A stretch of DNA of 64,000 nucleotides from Pseudomonas sp. PSB18 (GTDB lineage Bacteria > Pseudomonadota > Gammaproteobacteria > Pseudomonadales > Pseudomonadaceae), in the NCBI RefSeq assembly GCF_014596565.1, contig NZ_NOIN01000009.1:1-64000 (forward strand), read 5' to 3'. The notes below the pieces were generated by a model. It was given only the letters and a program-made list of their open reading frames with translations, had not been told where the DNA came from and ran no database searches. The stretch's first letter is position 1; the number at the start of each line of letters is the position of its first letter. The position numbers were made by a program, and so were the translations under genes. This document shows positions 1-8,177 of this stretch, one piece after another.

Positions 1-1
1 G

Positions 2-2212
2 GCCTGGACCTACAACGCCTATGGCAAGGTCATCTCCGAGCGCGATGAACAGGGCCGCGTCACCCGCTACGAATACGCCGACGATCTGCATCTGGTCAGC
101 CGCCGTCTCAATCCCGACGGCAGCACGTTGCGCTACCGCTACGACTCGGCGCGGTTGCTGCTGACCGAGATCGAGAACGAATCCGGCGAAAAATATCAGC
201 TGGACTACACCCCCAGCGGATTGATCCGACAGCAAATCGGCTTCGACGGCCAACGCACCGCCTATGCCTACGACCTCAATGGGCACCTGCTGGAGAAAAC
301 CGAGTTCGGTGCCGACGGCAGCCAGCTTGTCACCGCCTACCAGCGCGACACGGCCGGACGCCTGCTGATCAAGACCCTGCCCGACGGCCAGACAATCCAG
401 TACCGCTACGACGGGCTGGGCCGGCTGGTGGATGTCGATGACGGCAGCGACCACCCGCTGGCCTTCGAGTACGACACCCAGGACCGGCTGATCACCGAGC
501 ATCAGGGCTGGGGCACCCTGCGCTATGGCTACGACGCCTGCGGGCGGCTCAATCACCTGCGCCTGCCGGACAACAGCAAGGTCGACTACCACCATGCCCC
601 GGGTGGTGCGCTGACTGCCATCGACCTGAACGGCGCACGCCTTACCGAACACCTGGTGCGTGGCGGCCGCGAATATCAGCGCCAACAAGGCCTGCTGCTC
701 AGCCAGTACGAACACGACGAACAGGGCCGGCTCAAGGCCCACAGCGTGCTGCAGAACCAGCAGACCTTGTTCTGGCGCGATTATGCCTACAGCCCCAAGG
801 GCAACCTCGCCGCGATTTCCGACAGCCGTCGAGGGCGGCGCGAGTACCAGTACGACCCGCTGGACCGCCTGACCCGGATCGAGCATTCCCACACCGATCC
901 CGCGGAACACTTCGCCCACGACCCGGCCGGCAATCTGTTGATGCAGGACCGCCCCGGCCCGACCCACCTCAAGGGCAATCGCCTGCTGATGGAGGGCGAC
1001 CGCCACTACGACTACGACGCCTTCGGCAACCTGATCCGCGAACGCCGCGGCAAGGCCCAGGTCCTCGTCACCGAATACCGCTACGACAGCCAGCACCGCC
1101 TGATCGGCGTCACCACGGCGGACGGCCGCGAAACGTCCTACCGCTACGACGCCTTCGGCCGACGCATCAGCAAGACCGTGGCCGGCCTGACCACCGAGTT
1201 CTTCTGGCAGGGCGACCAACTCGTCGCCGAAAGCAGCCGCCAGCACCACCGCAGCTACCTCTACGAACCCGGCACCTTCCGCCCGCTGGCGCTGCTCGAC
1301 GGCAAAGGCCTCAACGCCTGCCCGTTCTACTACCACCTCGACCACCTGGGCACGCCCCAGGAACTGACCAACTACGGCGGCCAGATCGTCTGGTCGGCGC
1401 GCTATAACGGCTACGGCAAGGTCCGCGAGATCCAGCACGACGGCGGCGAACAACTGGAACAACCGCTGCGCTTCCAGGGCCAATACTTCGACCCGGAAAG
1501 CGGCCTGCACTACAACCGTCACCGTTACTACAATCCGGAAACGGGCCGCTACCTGACCCCTGATCCGAGCAAACTGGCGGGTGGGCTCAATGGGTATCGA
1601 TACACCCTGAACCCGACGGGGTGGGTGGATCCGTTGGGGTTGGTGGATTGTCCGGGGAAGGGTGGGTGCAGGCCGGCGGTTGCGGAGCAGGATCCGGCTG
1701 CGAAGGTTGGGGTGGATGAGGGGGAGCCGCGGCTGCCGATGACGGCGGAGCAGCGGCGGGATCGGATTGATGAGCTGGGGGAGGCGAATGCCAAGCGACG
1801 TGTCACTCGAATGGAAAAAGAATACGGCATGCATACCGTTGAAAAGCATGGGTCAGAAATATCAGATGCTGCGCTCAAACAGAGGGCAATTAACGGTGCA
1901 AATCCGCATACGGGCGAAATTCCGAAAGGCGCGAATGGAAGTTTAAGCTCCCAGTTCAGCAATTGGCGCGTTCATTTAAATGCGCTGAATAAGGCTATGA
2001 CTAGAGGAGAGCTTGGGTTGGATCCGTTTACAGGTCTGGATCACAAAAAAGATAGAATAGTAAGACAAGAGTTGCCCGGAGCAGGGCGTGGGTACAAGCC
2101 GAATAAGAAGGATAAGCAGAATCCAAAGTTGAACGAAAACCTAAATTGGTTCGAGGTGAAGTTCGATAAGCAGGGCGTGCCGTATACCGGATTTCCCACG
2201 GAGAGAAAATAA
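2..2212 (+). CDS. RHS repeat polymorphic toxin, C-terminal half (5' end outside window)
   Basis: The reading frame is open from the first bases of the window, so the start lies upstream; 736 residues are visible. Dozens of YD/RHS repeats (YxYDxxGRL type) run to about base 1500. They are followed by the core-closing signature YNRHRYYNPETGRYLTPDP and the WVDPLGL motif (bases 1622-1642), where RHS proteins normally switch from shell to toxin. The last ~190 residues are the variable tip. It has HTVEKHG early, a GANPHTGEIP segment and a C-terminal VKFDKQGVPYTGFP strand. The tip is AT-richer than the core, as expected for a swapped module. RHS proteins are delivered by type VI or other export systems and kill neighbours. 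The tip's enzymatic class is not certain; a small RNase-like (BECR) fold is a guess from the terminal T..FP pattern. Confidence 0.93.
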   Translation, partial: AWTYNAYGKVISERDEQGRVTRYEYADDLHLVSRRLNPDGSTLRYRYDSARLLLTEIENESGEKYQLDYTPSGLIRQQIGFDGQRTAYAYDLNGHLLEKTEFGADGSQLVTAYQRDTAGRLLIKTLPDGQTIQYRYDGLGRLVDVDDGSDHPLAFEYDTQDRLITEHQGWGTLRYGYDACGRLNHLRLPDNSKVDYHHAPGGALTAIDLNGARLTEHLVRGGREYQRQQGLLLSQYEHDEQGRLKAHSVLQNQQTLFWRDYAYSPKGNLAAISDSRRGRREYQYDPLDRLTRIEHSHTDPAEHFAHDPAGNLLMQDRPGPTHLKGNRLLMEGDRHYDYDAFGNLIRERRGKAQVLVTEYRYDSQHRLIGVTTADGRETSYRYDAFGRRISKTVAGLTTEFFWQGDQLVAESSRQHHRSYLYEPGTFRPLALLDGKGLNACPFYYHLDHLGTPQELTNYGGQIVWSARYNGYGKVREIQHDGGEQLEQPLRFQGQYFDPESGLHYNRHRYYNPETGRYLTPDPSKLAGGLNGYRYTLNPTGWVDPLGLVDCPGKGGCRPAVAEQDPAAKVGVDEGEPRLPMTAEQRRDRIDELGEANAKRRVTRMEKEYGMHTVEKHGSEISDAALKQRAINGANPHTGEIPKGANGSLSSQFSNWRVHLNALNKAMTRGELGLDPFTGLDHKKDRIVRQELPGAGRGYKPNKKDKQNPKLNENLNWFEVKFDKQGVPYTGFPTERK

Positions 2213-2628
2213 TGTTGAAAGATCCTTTTCTGAATGAGGCGTTTGTGCCTGATCTCATGTGGTTTATCGGCCAGTTCGATGTCTACGATCAAGAGGAAAC
2301 AAGAGGCGTAGCGTTGGGGGGATACGATCCCAATGATAAGCATGACCGCTCTGAATTGATTATTAAATATGCTCTTGATTTAGCGTGTCTGTCATATAGG
2401 CACAAATATGTGCTAGTAGCATTTCTCGAGGAGACACTTAAGGATCCGAATTATGATTTCCAGGCGTTGTTTGAAATAGATGAGGATTGTGCGGGCAGTT
2501 GGCCTCGCGACGAATGGTATAACTTAAAGAGTCCTCGAGAGTTTCTCCAAGATGTGTTTGTGCTTGCGAAGGAGGTTTGGAGAGAGGATCTCAAGACAGC
2601 GGCCCAAGAAGATCCATCGACTTGGTAG
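2212..2628 (+). CDS. candidate immunity protein for the RHS toxin tip
   Basis: 138-residue acidic protein with no signal peptide or membrane segment. Its ATG shares one base with the RHS stop codon (TAATG), so the two are translationally coupled. A small gene directly after an RHS C-terminal toxin is normally the cognate immunity protein that binds and blocks the tip in the cytoplasm. GC and codon use match the toxin tip rather than the RHS core, which suggests the pair moved together. I do not recognise the family; the name rests on position, size and base composition. Confidence 0.7.
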   Translation: MLKDPFLNEAFVPDLMWFIGQFDVYDQEETRGVALGGYDPNDKHDRSELIIKYALDLACLSYRHKYVLVAFLEETLKDPNYDFQALFEIDEDCAGSWPRDEWYNLKSPREFLQDVFVLAKEVWREDLKTAAQEDPSTW

Positions 2629-3024
2629 ACCAGCAGTAGCTTACCAAATGGATGTGCAGATAGCCTTGCATAGCAAATACTCTGCTCAAAAACCCACTAG
2701 ACTGATGGATTAAATGACGGCTTTCACAAGTTACATAATTTTTTGGCGCTCATTTCCATTAAGACCTGGCCAGCCGAACACGAAACCGTTGAGCAAGTCC
2801 TTAACGCCTTCCTGGCTGAATCTGACACGGAAGTTCTTAGGCAGGCGGTGTCGGTAAGCTGTCAAAGCTGCATTGATTTGTTGCGGATATGATCCGCACA
2901 CAGCGGTTCTCTACTACCTATCAGCACACCATGAACTGCTTTTGTGGCGAGGGAGCAAGCTCCCTCGCCACAGGGTTTCGCTAGTCGTGCTTGCAGCGGG
3001 CGGTCTTTGCCCAGGACGCTCGCC
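2629..3024. other. intergenic region with AT-rich decayed sequence and one REP
   Basis: About 400 bases between the immunity gene and the convergent EAL gene. I see no intact gene. Bases 2765-2880 read open on both strands without a start codon (plus strand includes TWPAEHETVEQVLNAF), which may be a scrap of an older toxin or immunity cassette left by tip exchange. A REP palindrome lies at 2943-2972. Confidence 0.5.
2943..2972. repeat. REP palindrome, GTGGCGAGGG class
   Basis: Perfect inverted repeat with 13-base arms (TGTGGCGAGGGAG / its complement) around a CAAG loop. The same family, with the variant centre GGGGATAAATCCCC, recurs at 20461, 49174 and 55375. Confidence 0.85.
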
Positions 3025-4812
3025 TCACACCGATAAACTTGATCTCATGACAGGCTCCCGCTCAGCCAAACCATCAATCAAATAGACACTTCCTCCCAAA
3101 ATCTCCTTCGCATGATGCTTAGCCTGCGAAGCCAGTTCCGCCAACTGGCTCGCATCCAGCTCTCCGCAAACCTCCGAGCGCAGATGCACCACGCCAATCG
3201 ACAGCGACAACAACGCAAACTCCTGCCGAATCCCCTGTCGGTTCAACGCCGTAAAGCATCCAGCTTCCAGATGTTCAGGGCGATAGAACCGACGGCAATG
3301 GGTCTGGAAGTCGCTCAGCAGTTGGTTCAGGCGCTTGCGCCAGTCTTCCGGGCCGAGGACCAGCAGGAAGTCGTCTCCGCCGATGTGGCCGACGAAGTCG
3401 CGGCTGGGGTCGATGCGTTCGTTCAGGCATTGGGCCAGGCACAGCAGGACTTCGTCGCCGCGACCGTAGCCATAGATGTCGTTGAAGGGTTTGAAGCTGT
3501 CGATGTCGACGTAGCAGATCACCGCTTCCTGCCGCTGTTGCAGCAGACGGGTGAGGCATTGCTGGATCGGTACGTTGCCCGGCAGCAGGGTCAGCGGGTT
3601 GGCGTAGCGGGCCTGTTGGATCTTCAGTTCGGTGATGAGCTTGAGTACGTCGATCACCCGTCCCAGCCCCAGGTAGTGACCGTTGAGGGTGATGATGAAG
3701 TCTTCTTCGATGCGTTGTCGGGCGCGGCTGGTGATGAGGCGGCTGACTTGCTGCAGCGACTGGCTCAGTTCCACGGCCAGGAAATCATCGCTCATCAGGC
3801 GGCTGATGGGTTTGCGGGCGAACAGGTCAGTGGCGAAGGGTTTGAGCAAGGCGTCCGAGAGTGAATGGCGGTGGACGATGCCGCAGGGGCGGTTCTGATT
3901 ATCCAGCACGGCCAGGGAATTGAGGTTGGCCTGGCGCCGAAAGGCTTCCAGGACCCGTGCCGTGGGGGTGTCGTGGGGCATGGCCGGTTGCTCGTTGAGC
4001 AGGGCGCTGAGGTCGTTGATTTCATCGCTCAGCGGCACCGCGCCGCTGTCCTGCCGGGGCATCAGCGCCTTGGCATCCCGGGATGGCTGTTCCTGAGGGC
4101 GGGCGAGCAGGTATCCCTGGACCAGATCCACGCCCATTTCCATCAGCACTGCCAGTTCTTCCGGCAGTTCGATGCCCTCGGCAATCACTTGGGAACGTGA
4201 CGTCCGGGCGATCTTCAGGATCGAGCCGACGAACTCGCGCTTGAGGGCATCCTGGTGAATGCCGTCGATGAAGTGGCGGTCGATCTTCACGTAATCGGGG
4301 CGCAATTCGGACCACAACCGCAGGCTCGAATAACCGGCGCCAAGGTCGTCCAGGGCAATGGAGAAGCCCATGGCCCGGTAATGATGCAACGCGTTCTGCA
4401 GAAGCTGGAAATCATCGATCGGGGTTTGTTCGGTCAGTTCGATGACCACTTGGCTGGGCGGGATGCCGAAGTCCTGCAGCAGTTGCAAGGTGCGCCCGGT
4501 CTGGTGTGCCGATTCCAGCAGCGACTCGGGCGAGACATTGAGGAACAGCTTGCCCGGCAGTTTCTGCTCGTTGAAGCGTTGGCACGCGCTGCGTCGGCAG
4601 GCCAGTTCCAGTTCACTGAGGCGTCCGGCCTGGCGGGCCACGGAGAGCAAGGCGATGGGCGAGTGCAGTGGGCTGTTGGACGGCCCGCGGGTCAAGGCTT
4701 CGTAACCCAGGATGCGCCGTTCGGACAGGCACACGATCGGTTGGAACAGACTGTGCAAACCGCTTTGAGCCAGGATTGAACTCAAGGCACTCAGCTGTTC
4801 GGTCGTGGTCAT
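3025..4812 (-). CDS. EAL-CBS-GGDEF cyclic-di-GMP signalling protein
   Basis: About 595 residues, soluble, no membrane segments. An N-terminal EAL phosphodiesterase domain keeps every catalytic signature: YEALTRGP, NVSPESLL, ELTEQTP, ALDDLGAGYSSL, YVKIDRHF, VIAEGIE and QGYLLARP. A CBS pair follows (about residues 280-400), then a GGDEF domain whose signature is GGDDF within GHIGGDDFLLVL, preceded by DIDSFKPFND. The EAL half should hydrolyse c-di-GMP. The GGDDF cyclase could be active or act as a sensor, and the CBS pair probably binds an adenine nucleotide. The ATG at 4812 is preferred to an upstream TTG at 4827 that abuts a terminator. It follows prc on the same strand, an arrangement I recall from other pseudomonads. 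Confidence 0.9.
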   Translation of the reverse strand: MTTTEQLSALSSILAQSGLHSLFQPIVCLSERRILGYEALTRGPSNSPLHSPIALLSVARQAGRLSELELACRRSACQRFNEQKLPGKLFLNVSPESLLESAHQTGRTLQLLQDFGIPPSQVVIELTEQTPIDDFQLLQNALHHYRAMGFSIALDDLGAGYSSLRLWSELRPDYVKIDRHFIDGIHQDALKREFVGSILKIARTSRSQVIAEGIELPEELAVLMEMGVDLVQGYLLARPQEQPSRDAKALMPRQDSGAVPLSDEINDLSALLNEQPAMPHDTPTARVLEAFRRQANLNSLAVLDNQNRPCGIVHRHSLSDALLKPFATDLFARKPISRLMSDDFLAVELSQSLQQVSRLITSRARQRIEEDFIITLNGHYLGLGRVIDVLKLITELKIQQARYANPLTLLPGNVPIQQCLTRLLQQRQEAVICYVDIDSFKPFNDIYGYGRGDEVLLCLAQCLNERIDPSRDFVGHIGGDDFLLVLGPEDWRKRLNQLLSDFQTHCRRFYRPEHLEAGCFTALNRQGIRQEFALLSLSIGVVHLRSEVCGELDASQLAELASQAKHHAKEILGGSVYLIDGLAEREPVMRSSLSV

Positions 4813-4828
4813 GGCGATCTCTGGCAAT

Positions 4829-4866
4829 AAAAAAAGGACTGGGCGCCGTGGTGGGGCGCCCAGTCC
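4829..4866 (-). terminator. rho-independent terminator between prc and the EAL gene
   Basis: Perfect 12-bp stem (4836-4847 with 4855-4866, GGACTGGGCGCC and complement), 7-base loop, followed on the minus strand by seven T. It lies after prc and ends only about 16 bases before the EAL ATG at 4812. Confidence 0.85.
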
Positions 4867-4931
4867 TGTATTTCACGACAGACTGATGTCAGTTTGATGA
4901 CACTCCGACGAGAGTCACCATTAAATGGCCA

Positions 4932-7013
4932 TCATCCTTGCTTGGCGACCGTCGTATTGAGTTTCAGGTAATCCAGCAGGATTCGCCCGGTCTCGCTCAG
5001 GTACGCATCGTCTTCCGGCTTGGTCTTTTCCGGTTCGGTGATCAGGTCTTCGTCTTCTTTCTTCAGTTCCTTGAGCGGCTCTTCGCCCTTGGCCTTGCGA
5101 CGCAGGTTTTCCATTGCCAGTTGCTTGGCCTCGATGTCGGCATGCTGGGCGCGACGGTCGGCTTCGTTGAGGCTGACGGTTTTCTCCAGCATCAATTTCT
5201 GCGCCAGGGCCAGTTTGTCGCGGATGAACACGAACTCGGCATCCTGGGAGGTCCGAGCGTCGTGGTCGGACTTGAGCTGGGCCAGGAATGGTTTGAACGG
5301 ATCCACCGCCGGTTTGATCGCTGGCCGGATGGTGTCCCACGGCATGGCTTCGGGCAGGGCGCTTTCGCCGATTTCCTTGGTGTCGATGATCGACGGGTAA
5401 TCGATGTCAGGCAGCACACCCTGGTGCTGGGTGCTCTGGCCGGACACCCGGTAGAACTTGGCCAGGGTCAGTTTCAGTTCGCCATGGTTCAGCGGCTGGA
5501 TGGTCTGCACGGTGCCTTTGCCGAAGGTCTGCCCACCGATGATTAACGCCCGGTGATAGTCCTGCATGGCGCCGGCAAAAATCTCCGAGGCCGATGCCGA
5601 CAGGCGATTCACCAGCAAGGCCATCGGCCCTTTGTAGAACGCGCCCGGGTTCTCGTCTTCGAGTACGTCCACCCGGCCATCGGCGTTGCGCACTAGCACG
5701 GTAGGGCCCTTGTCGATGAACAGGCTGGTCAGTTCGGTGGCTTCCTGCAAGGAGCCGCCGCCGTTGTTGCGCAAGTCGATGACGACGCCGTCGACCTTGT
5801 CCTTCTGCAGTTCGGTCAGCAGTTTCTTGACGTCGCGAGTGGTGCTCTTGTAGTCCGGATCCCCAGCGCGGAACGCCTTGAAGTCCAGGTAAAAGGCCGG
5901 GATCTCGATGACGCCGAGCTTGTAATCCTTGCCATCCTGTTTCAGGTTGAGGATCGATTTCTTCGCGGCCTGTTCTTCCAGTTTCACCGCTTCGCGGGTG
6001 ATGGACACGATCTTGCTGGTCTGGTCGTTCGGCGCATTGCTGGCCGGAATGACTTCCAGGCGCACCACCGAGCCTTTCGGGCCACGGATCAGCTTGACCA
6101 CTTCGTCCAGGCGCCAGCCGACCACGTCGACCATTTCCTTGCCGCCCTGGGCAACACCGATGATCTTGTCCGCCGGGCCGACCTGCTTGGTCTTGTCGGC
6201 AGGGCCCGCCGGTACCAGGCGCACGATTTTCACCTGGTCGTTGTCGCTCTGCAGCACTGCGCCGATGCCTTCCAGGGATAGGCTCATGTTGATGTCGAAG
6301 TTCTCCGCGTTATCCGGCGACAGATAATTGGTGTGCGGGTCGTAGGACATGGCGAAGGTATTGATATACGCCTGGAAGATGTCTTCGGCGCGAGTCTGAT
6401 CCAGGCGAGCCAATTGGTTCTTGTAGCGCTTGGTGAGGGTTTCCTGGATCTGTTTGGGGTCCTTGCCGGCGATCTTCATGCGCAGCACTTCGTCCTTGAC
6501 GCGTTTGCGCCACAGGTCATCGAGTTCGGCTGCGCTTTTGAGCCAAGGAGCGTCCTTGCGGTCGACCAGCAGGGTTTCCTTGGCATTGAAGTCGATCTTG
6601 TCGACGCCTTTGTTCAGCTCGGCAATGGCGTAATCCAGGCGCGCCTTCACGCGGTCCAGGTAACGCTTGTAGATGACGAACCCGGCGTTCAGGTCGCCGC
6701 TCTTGAGAAAGTCGTCGAACTGGGTTTTCCACTTGTCGAATTCAGCGATGTCGCTGGCCATGAAATAGCTGCGTGACGGATCCAGCAGCTTCAGGTAGCT
6801 GTCATAGATGATGACCGAGCGCGCGTCATCGAGCGGTGGTTTGCTGTAATGATGACGTTTGAGCAACTCGACGACGTTAAGGCTGGCAATCACCTCGTCG
6901 CGATCGGGTTGAAGCTTGTCCCAGCTGTTGGCTGCGAACGTATCGCTCGACAGTGGCAACAGGCCGAGGCCAATGACAAGCGCGAGGGCGGTGCTGGGGA
7001 ACAGATGCTTCAT
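4932..7013 (-). CDS. prc: tail-specific (carboxyl-terminal processing) protease
   Basis: 693 residues, close to the ~680 of E. coli Tsp. Periplasmic protease that degrades proteins with exposed nonpolar C-termini, trims penicillin-binding protein 3 and acts in envelope quality control. Visible: signal peptide (MKHLFPSTALALVIGLG, cleavage near TFAA), Tsp N-terminal region, PDZ domain about residues 240-330, and S41 protease domain with the Ser-Lys dyad (Ser in RLSASASEIF, Lys in QTFGKGTVQ). A long basic/acidic C-terminal tail matches the Tsp C-terminal domain. The frame extends 11 codons upstream to 7046. I prefer 7013 because it gives a clean signal peptide, although neither start has an obvious ribosome site. 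Confidence 0.96.
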   Translation of the reverse strand: MKHLFPSTALALVIGLGLLPLSSDTFAANSWDKLQPDRDEVIASLNVVELLKRHHYSKPPLDDARSVIIYDSYLKLLDPSRSYFMASDIAEFDKWKTQFDDFLKSGDLNAGFVIYKRYLDRVKARLDYAIAELNKGVDKIDFNAKETLLVDRKDAPWLKSAAELDDLWRKRVKDEVLRMKIAGKDPKQIQETLTKRYKNQLARLDQTRAEDIFQAYINTFAMSYDPHTNYLSPDNAENFDINMSLSLEGIGAVLQSDNDQVKIVRLVPAGPADKTKQVGPADKIIGVAQGGKEMVDVVGWRLDEVVKLIRGPKGSVVRLEVIPASNAPNDQTSKIVSITREAVKLEEQAAKKSILNLKQDGKDYKLGVIEIPAFYLDFKAFRAGDPDYKSTTRDVKKLLTELQKDKVDGVVIDLRNNGGGSLQEATELTSLFIDKGPTVLVRNADGRVDVLEDENPGAFYKGPMALLVNRLSASASEIFAGAMQDYHRALIIGGQTFGKGTVQTIQPLNHGELKLTLAKFYRVSGQSTQHQGVLPDIDYPSIIDTKEIGESALPEAMPWDTIRPAIKPAVDPFKPFLAQLKSDHDARTSQDAEFVFIRDKLALAQKLMLEKTVSLNEADRRAQHADIEAKQLAMENLRRKAKGEEPLKELKKEDEDLITEPEKTKPEDDAYLSETGRILLDYLKLNTTVAKQG

Positions 7014-7152
7014 ACTGATTCGACGCAGGGACAATTGATAACGCATATTAGGCCGTCTTTGAAGTCGCCGGTTCCATGTGGCCCGGGCGCATAATGCAAG
7101 AAAGCCCGGCGTTACAGCAGCGGGCCCAGTCGAGACTCACTATGGAGGCACC

Positions 7153-8115
7153 GTGAAAGCATTGCAAGGCGTTGAAGGCCAAGTGGTATGGGCTGATGAG
7201 CCAAGTCCGACATGTGATGTAGGGCAAGTTCGCATTCGTGTGGCGGCTGCCGGCCTGAATCGGGCCGATTTGTTGCAGAAAGCCGGACTTTATCCGCCGC
7301 CCCCCGGGGCCAGCCACGTACTGGGCTTGGAGTGTTCCGGGGTCATCAGCGAGGTTGGGCCGGGCTCGTCCTGGCAGGTGGGCGACCGCGTGTGTGCCTT
7401 GCTCGCCGGCGGCGGTATGGCCGAGGAGGTGGTGGTCGACGCCCGGCATGTACTGCCGGTGCCCGAGGGCCTGTCCTTGGCTGAAGCGGCCGCGCTGCCG
7501 GAGGTCTACAGCACTGCGTGGCTGAATCTGTTCCAGCTGGCAGGCCTCAAGCCGGGGGAGAAAGTGCTGTTGCACGCCGGAGCCAGCGGCGTCGGTTCGG
7601 CCGCGATCCAGCTGTGCAAGGCGTTCGGCAACCCGTGCTGGGTCAGTGTCGGTTCTGCGGATCGACTGGCCTATTGCGAGGCGTTGGGGGCCCAGGGCGG
7701 TGTGGTACGGGCTGATGACATCGAGCGCTTGAACGACTTCGCGCCCTTCGACGTGATCCTCGATCCGGTGGGCGCCAGCTACGCCAGACTCAACGTGAAA
7801 CTTTTGTCAGTTGACGGGCGTTGGGTGTTGATCGGACTGATGGGGGGACGGGAAAGCCACCTGGACCTGGCGAAGATCCTTGCCAAGCGTATCCAGTTGC
7901 TGGGTTCGACCTTGCGCAGTCGCGACGATCAATTCAAGGCCGATCTGCTGCGGGAGTTGGGTGAACATGTCTGGCCGTTATTCACCGAGAAGCGCCTGAG
8001 CCCACAATTGGTCGCGACATTCCCGATCATGGAAGCCGAGGCGGCGTTTGCTGAGCTGGCGAGTAACAAGGTGTCAGGGAAGTTGGTATTGGTGATTGAT
8101 GAGAGCCTGGGCTGA
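7153..8115 (+). CDS. NAD(P)H-quinone oxidoreductase, zinc-free MDR family (PIG3-like)
   Basis: 320 residues. GroES-like N-terminal half (GLNRADLLQKAGLYPPPPGA) and Rossmann half with the NADPH-binding motif GASGVGSAAIQLCKAFG at about residue 150. It lacks the zinc cysteines of true alcohol dehydrogenases and resembles the zeta-crystallin/PIG3 quinone reductases, which reduce quinones or enals with NADPH in the cytoplasm. The start is GTG at 7153, with GGAGG seven bases upstream. It is divergent from prc; the intergenic space holds both promoters. Confidence 0.88.
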   Translation: MKALQGVEGQVVWADEPSPTCDVGQVRIRVAAAGLNRADLLQKAGLYPPPPGASHVLGLECSGVISEVGPGSSWQVGDRVCALLAGGGMAEEVVVDARHVLPVPEGLSLAEAAALPEVYSTAWLNLFQLAGLKPGEKVLLHAGASGVGSAAIQLCKAFGNPCWVSVGSADRLAYCEALGAQGGVVRADDIERLNDFAPFDVILDPVGASYARLNVKLLSVDGRWVLIGLMGGRESHLDLAKILAKRIQLLGSTLRSRDDQFKADLLRELGEHVWPLFTEKRLSPQLVATFPIMEAEAAFAELASNKVSGKLVLVIDESLG

Positions 8116-8177
8116 TTCCGGGGAAACTTGCCCGTGCTGCCTGAATGTGGAAAACCACGTACTGCCAAAGGGTTGAC

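Noticed and set aside
2873..3085. 70-codon plus-strand frame over the REP at 2943
   Set aside because: It is mostly REP palindrome and then overlaps the end of the EAL gene.
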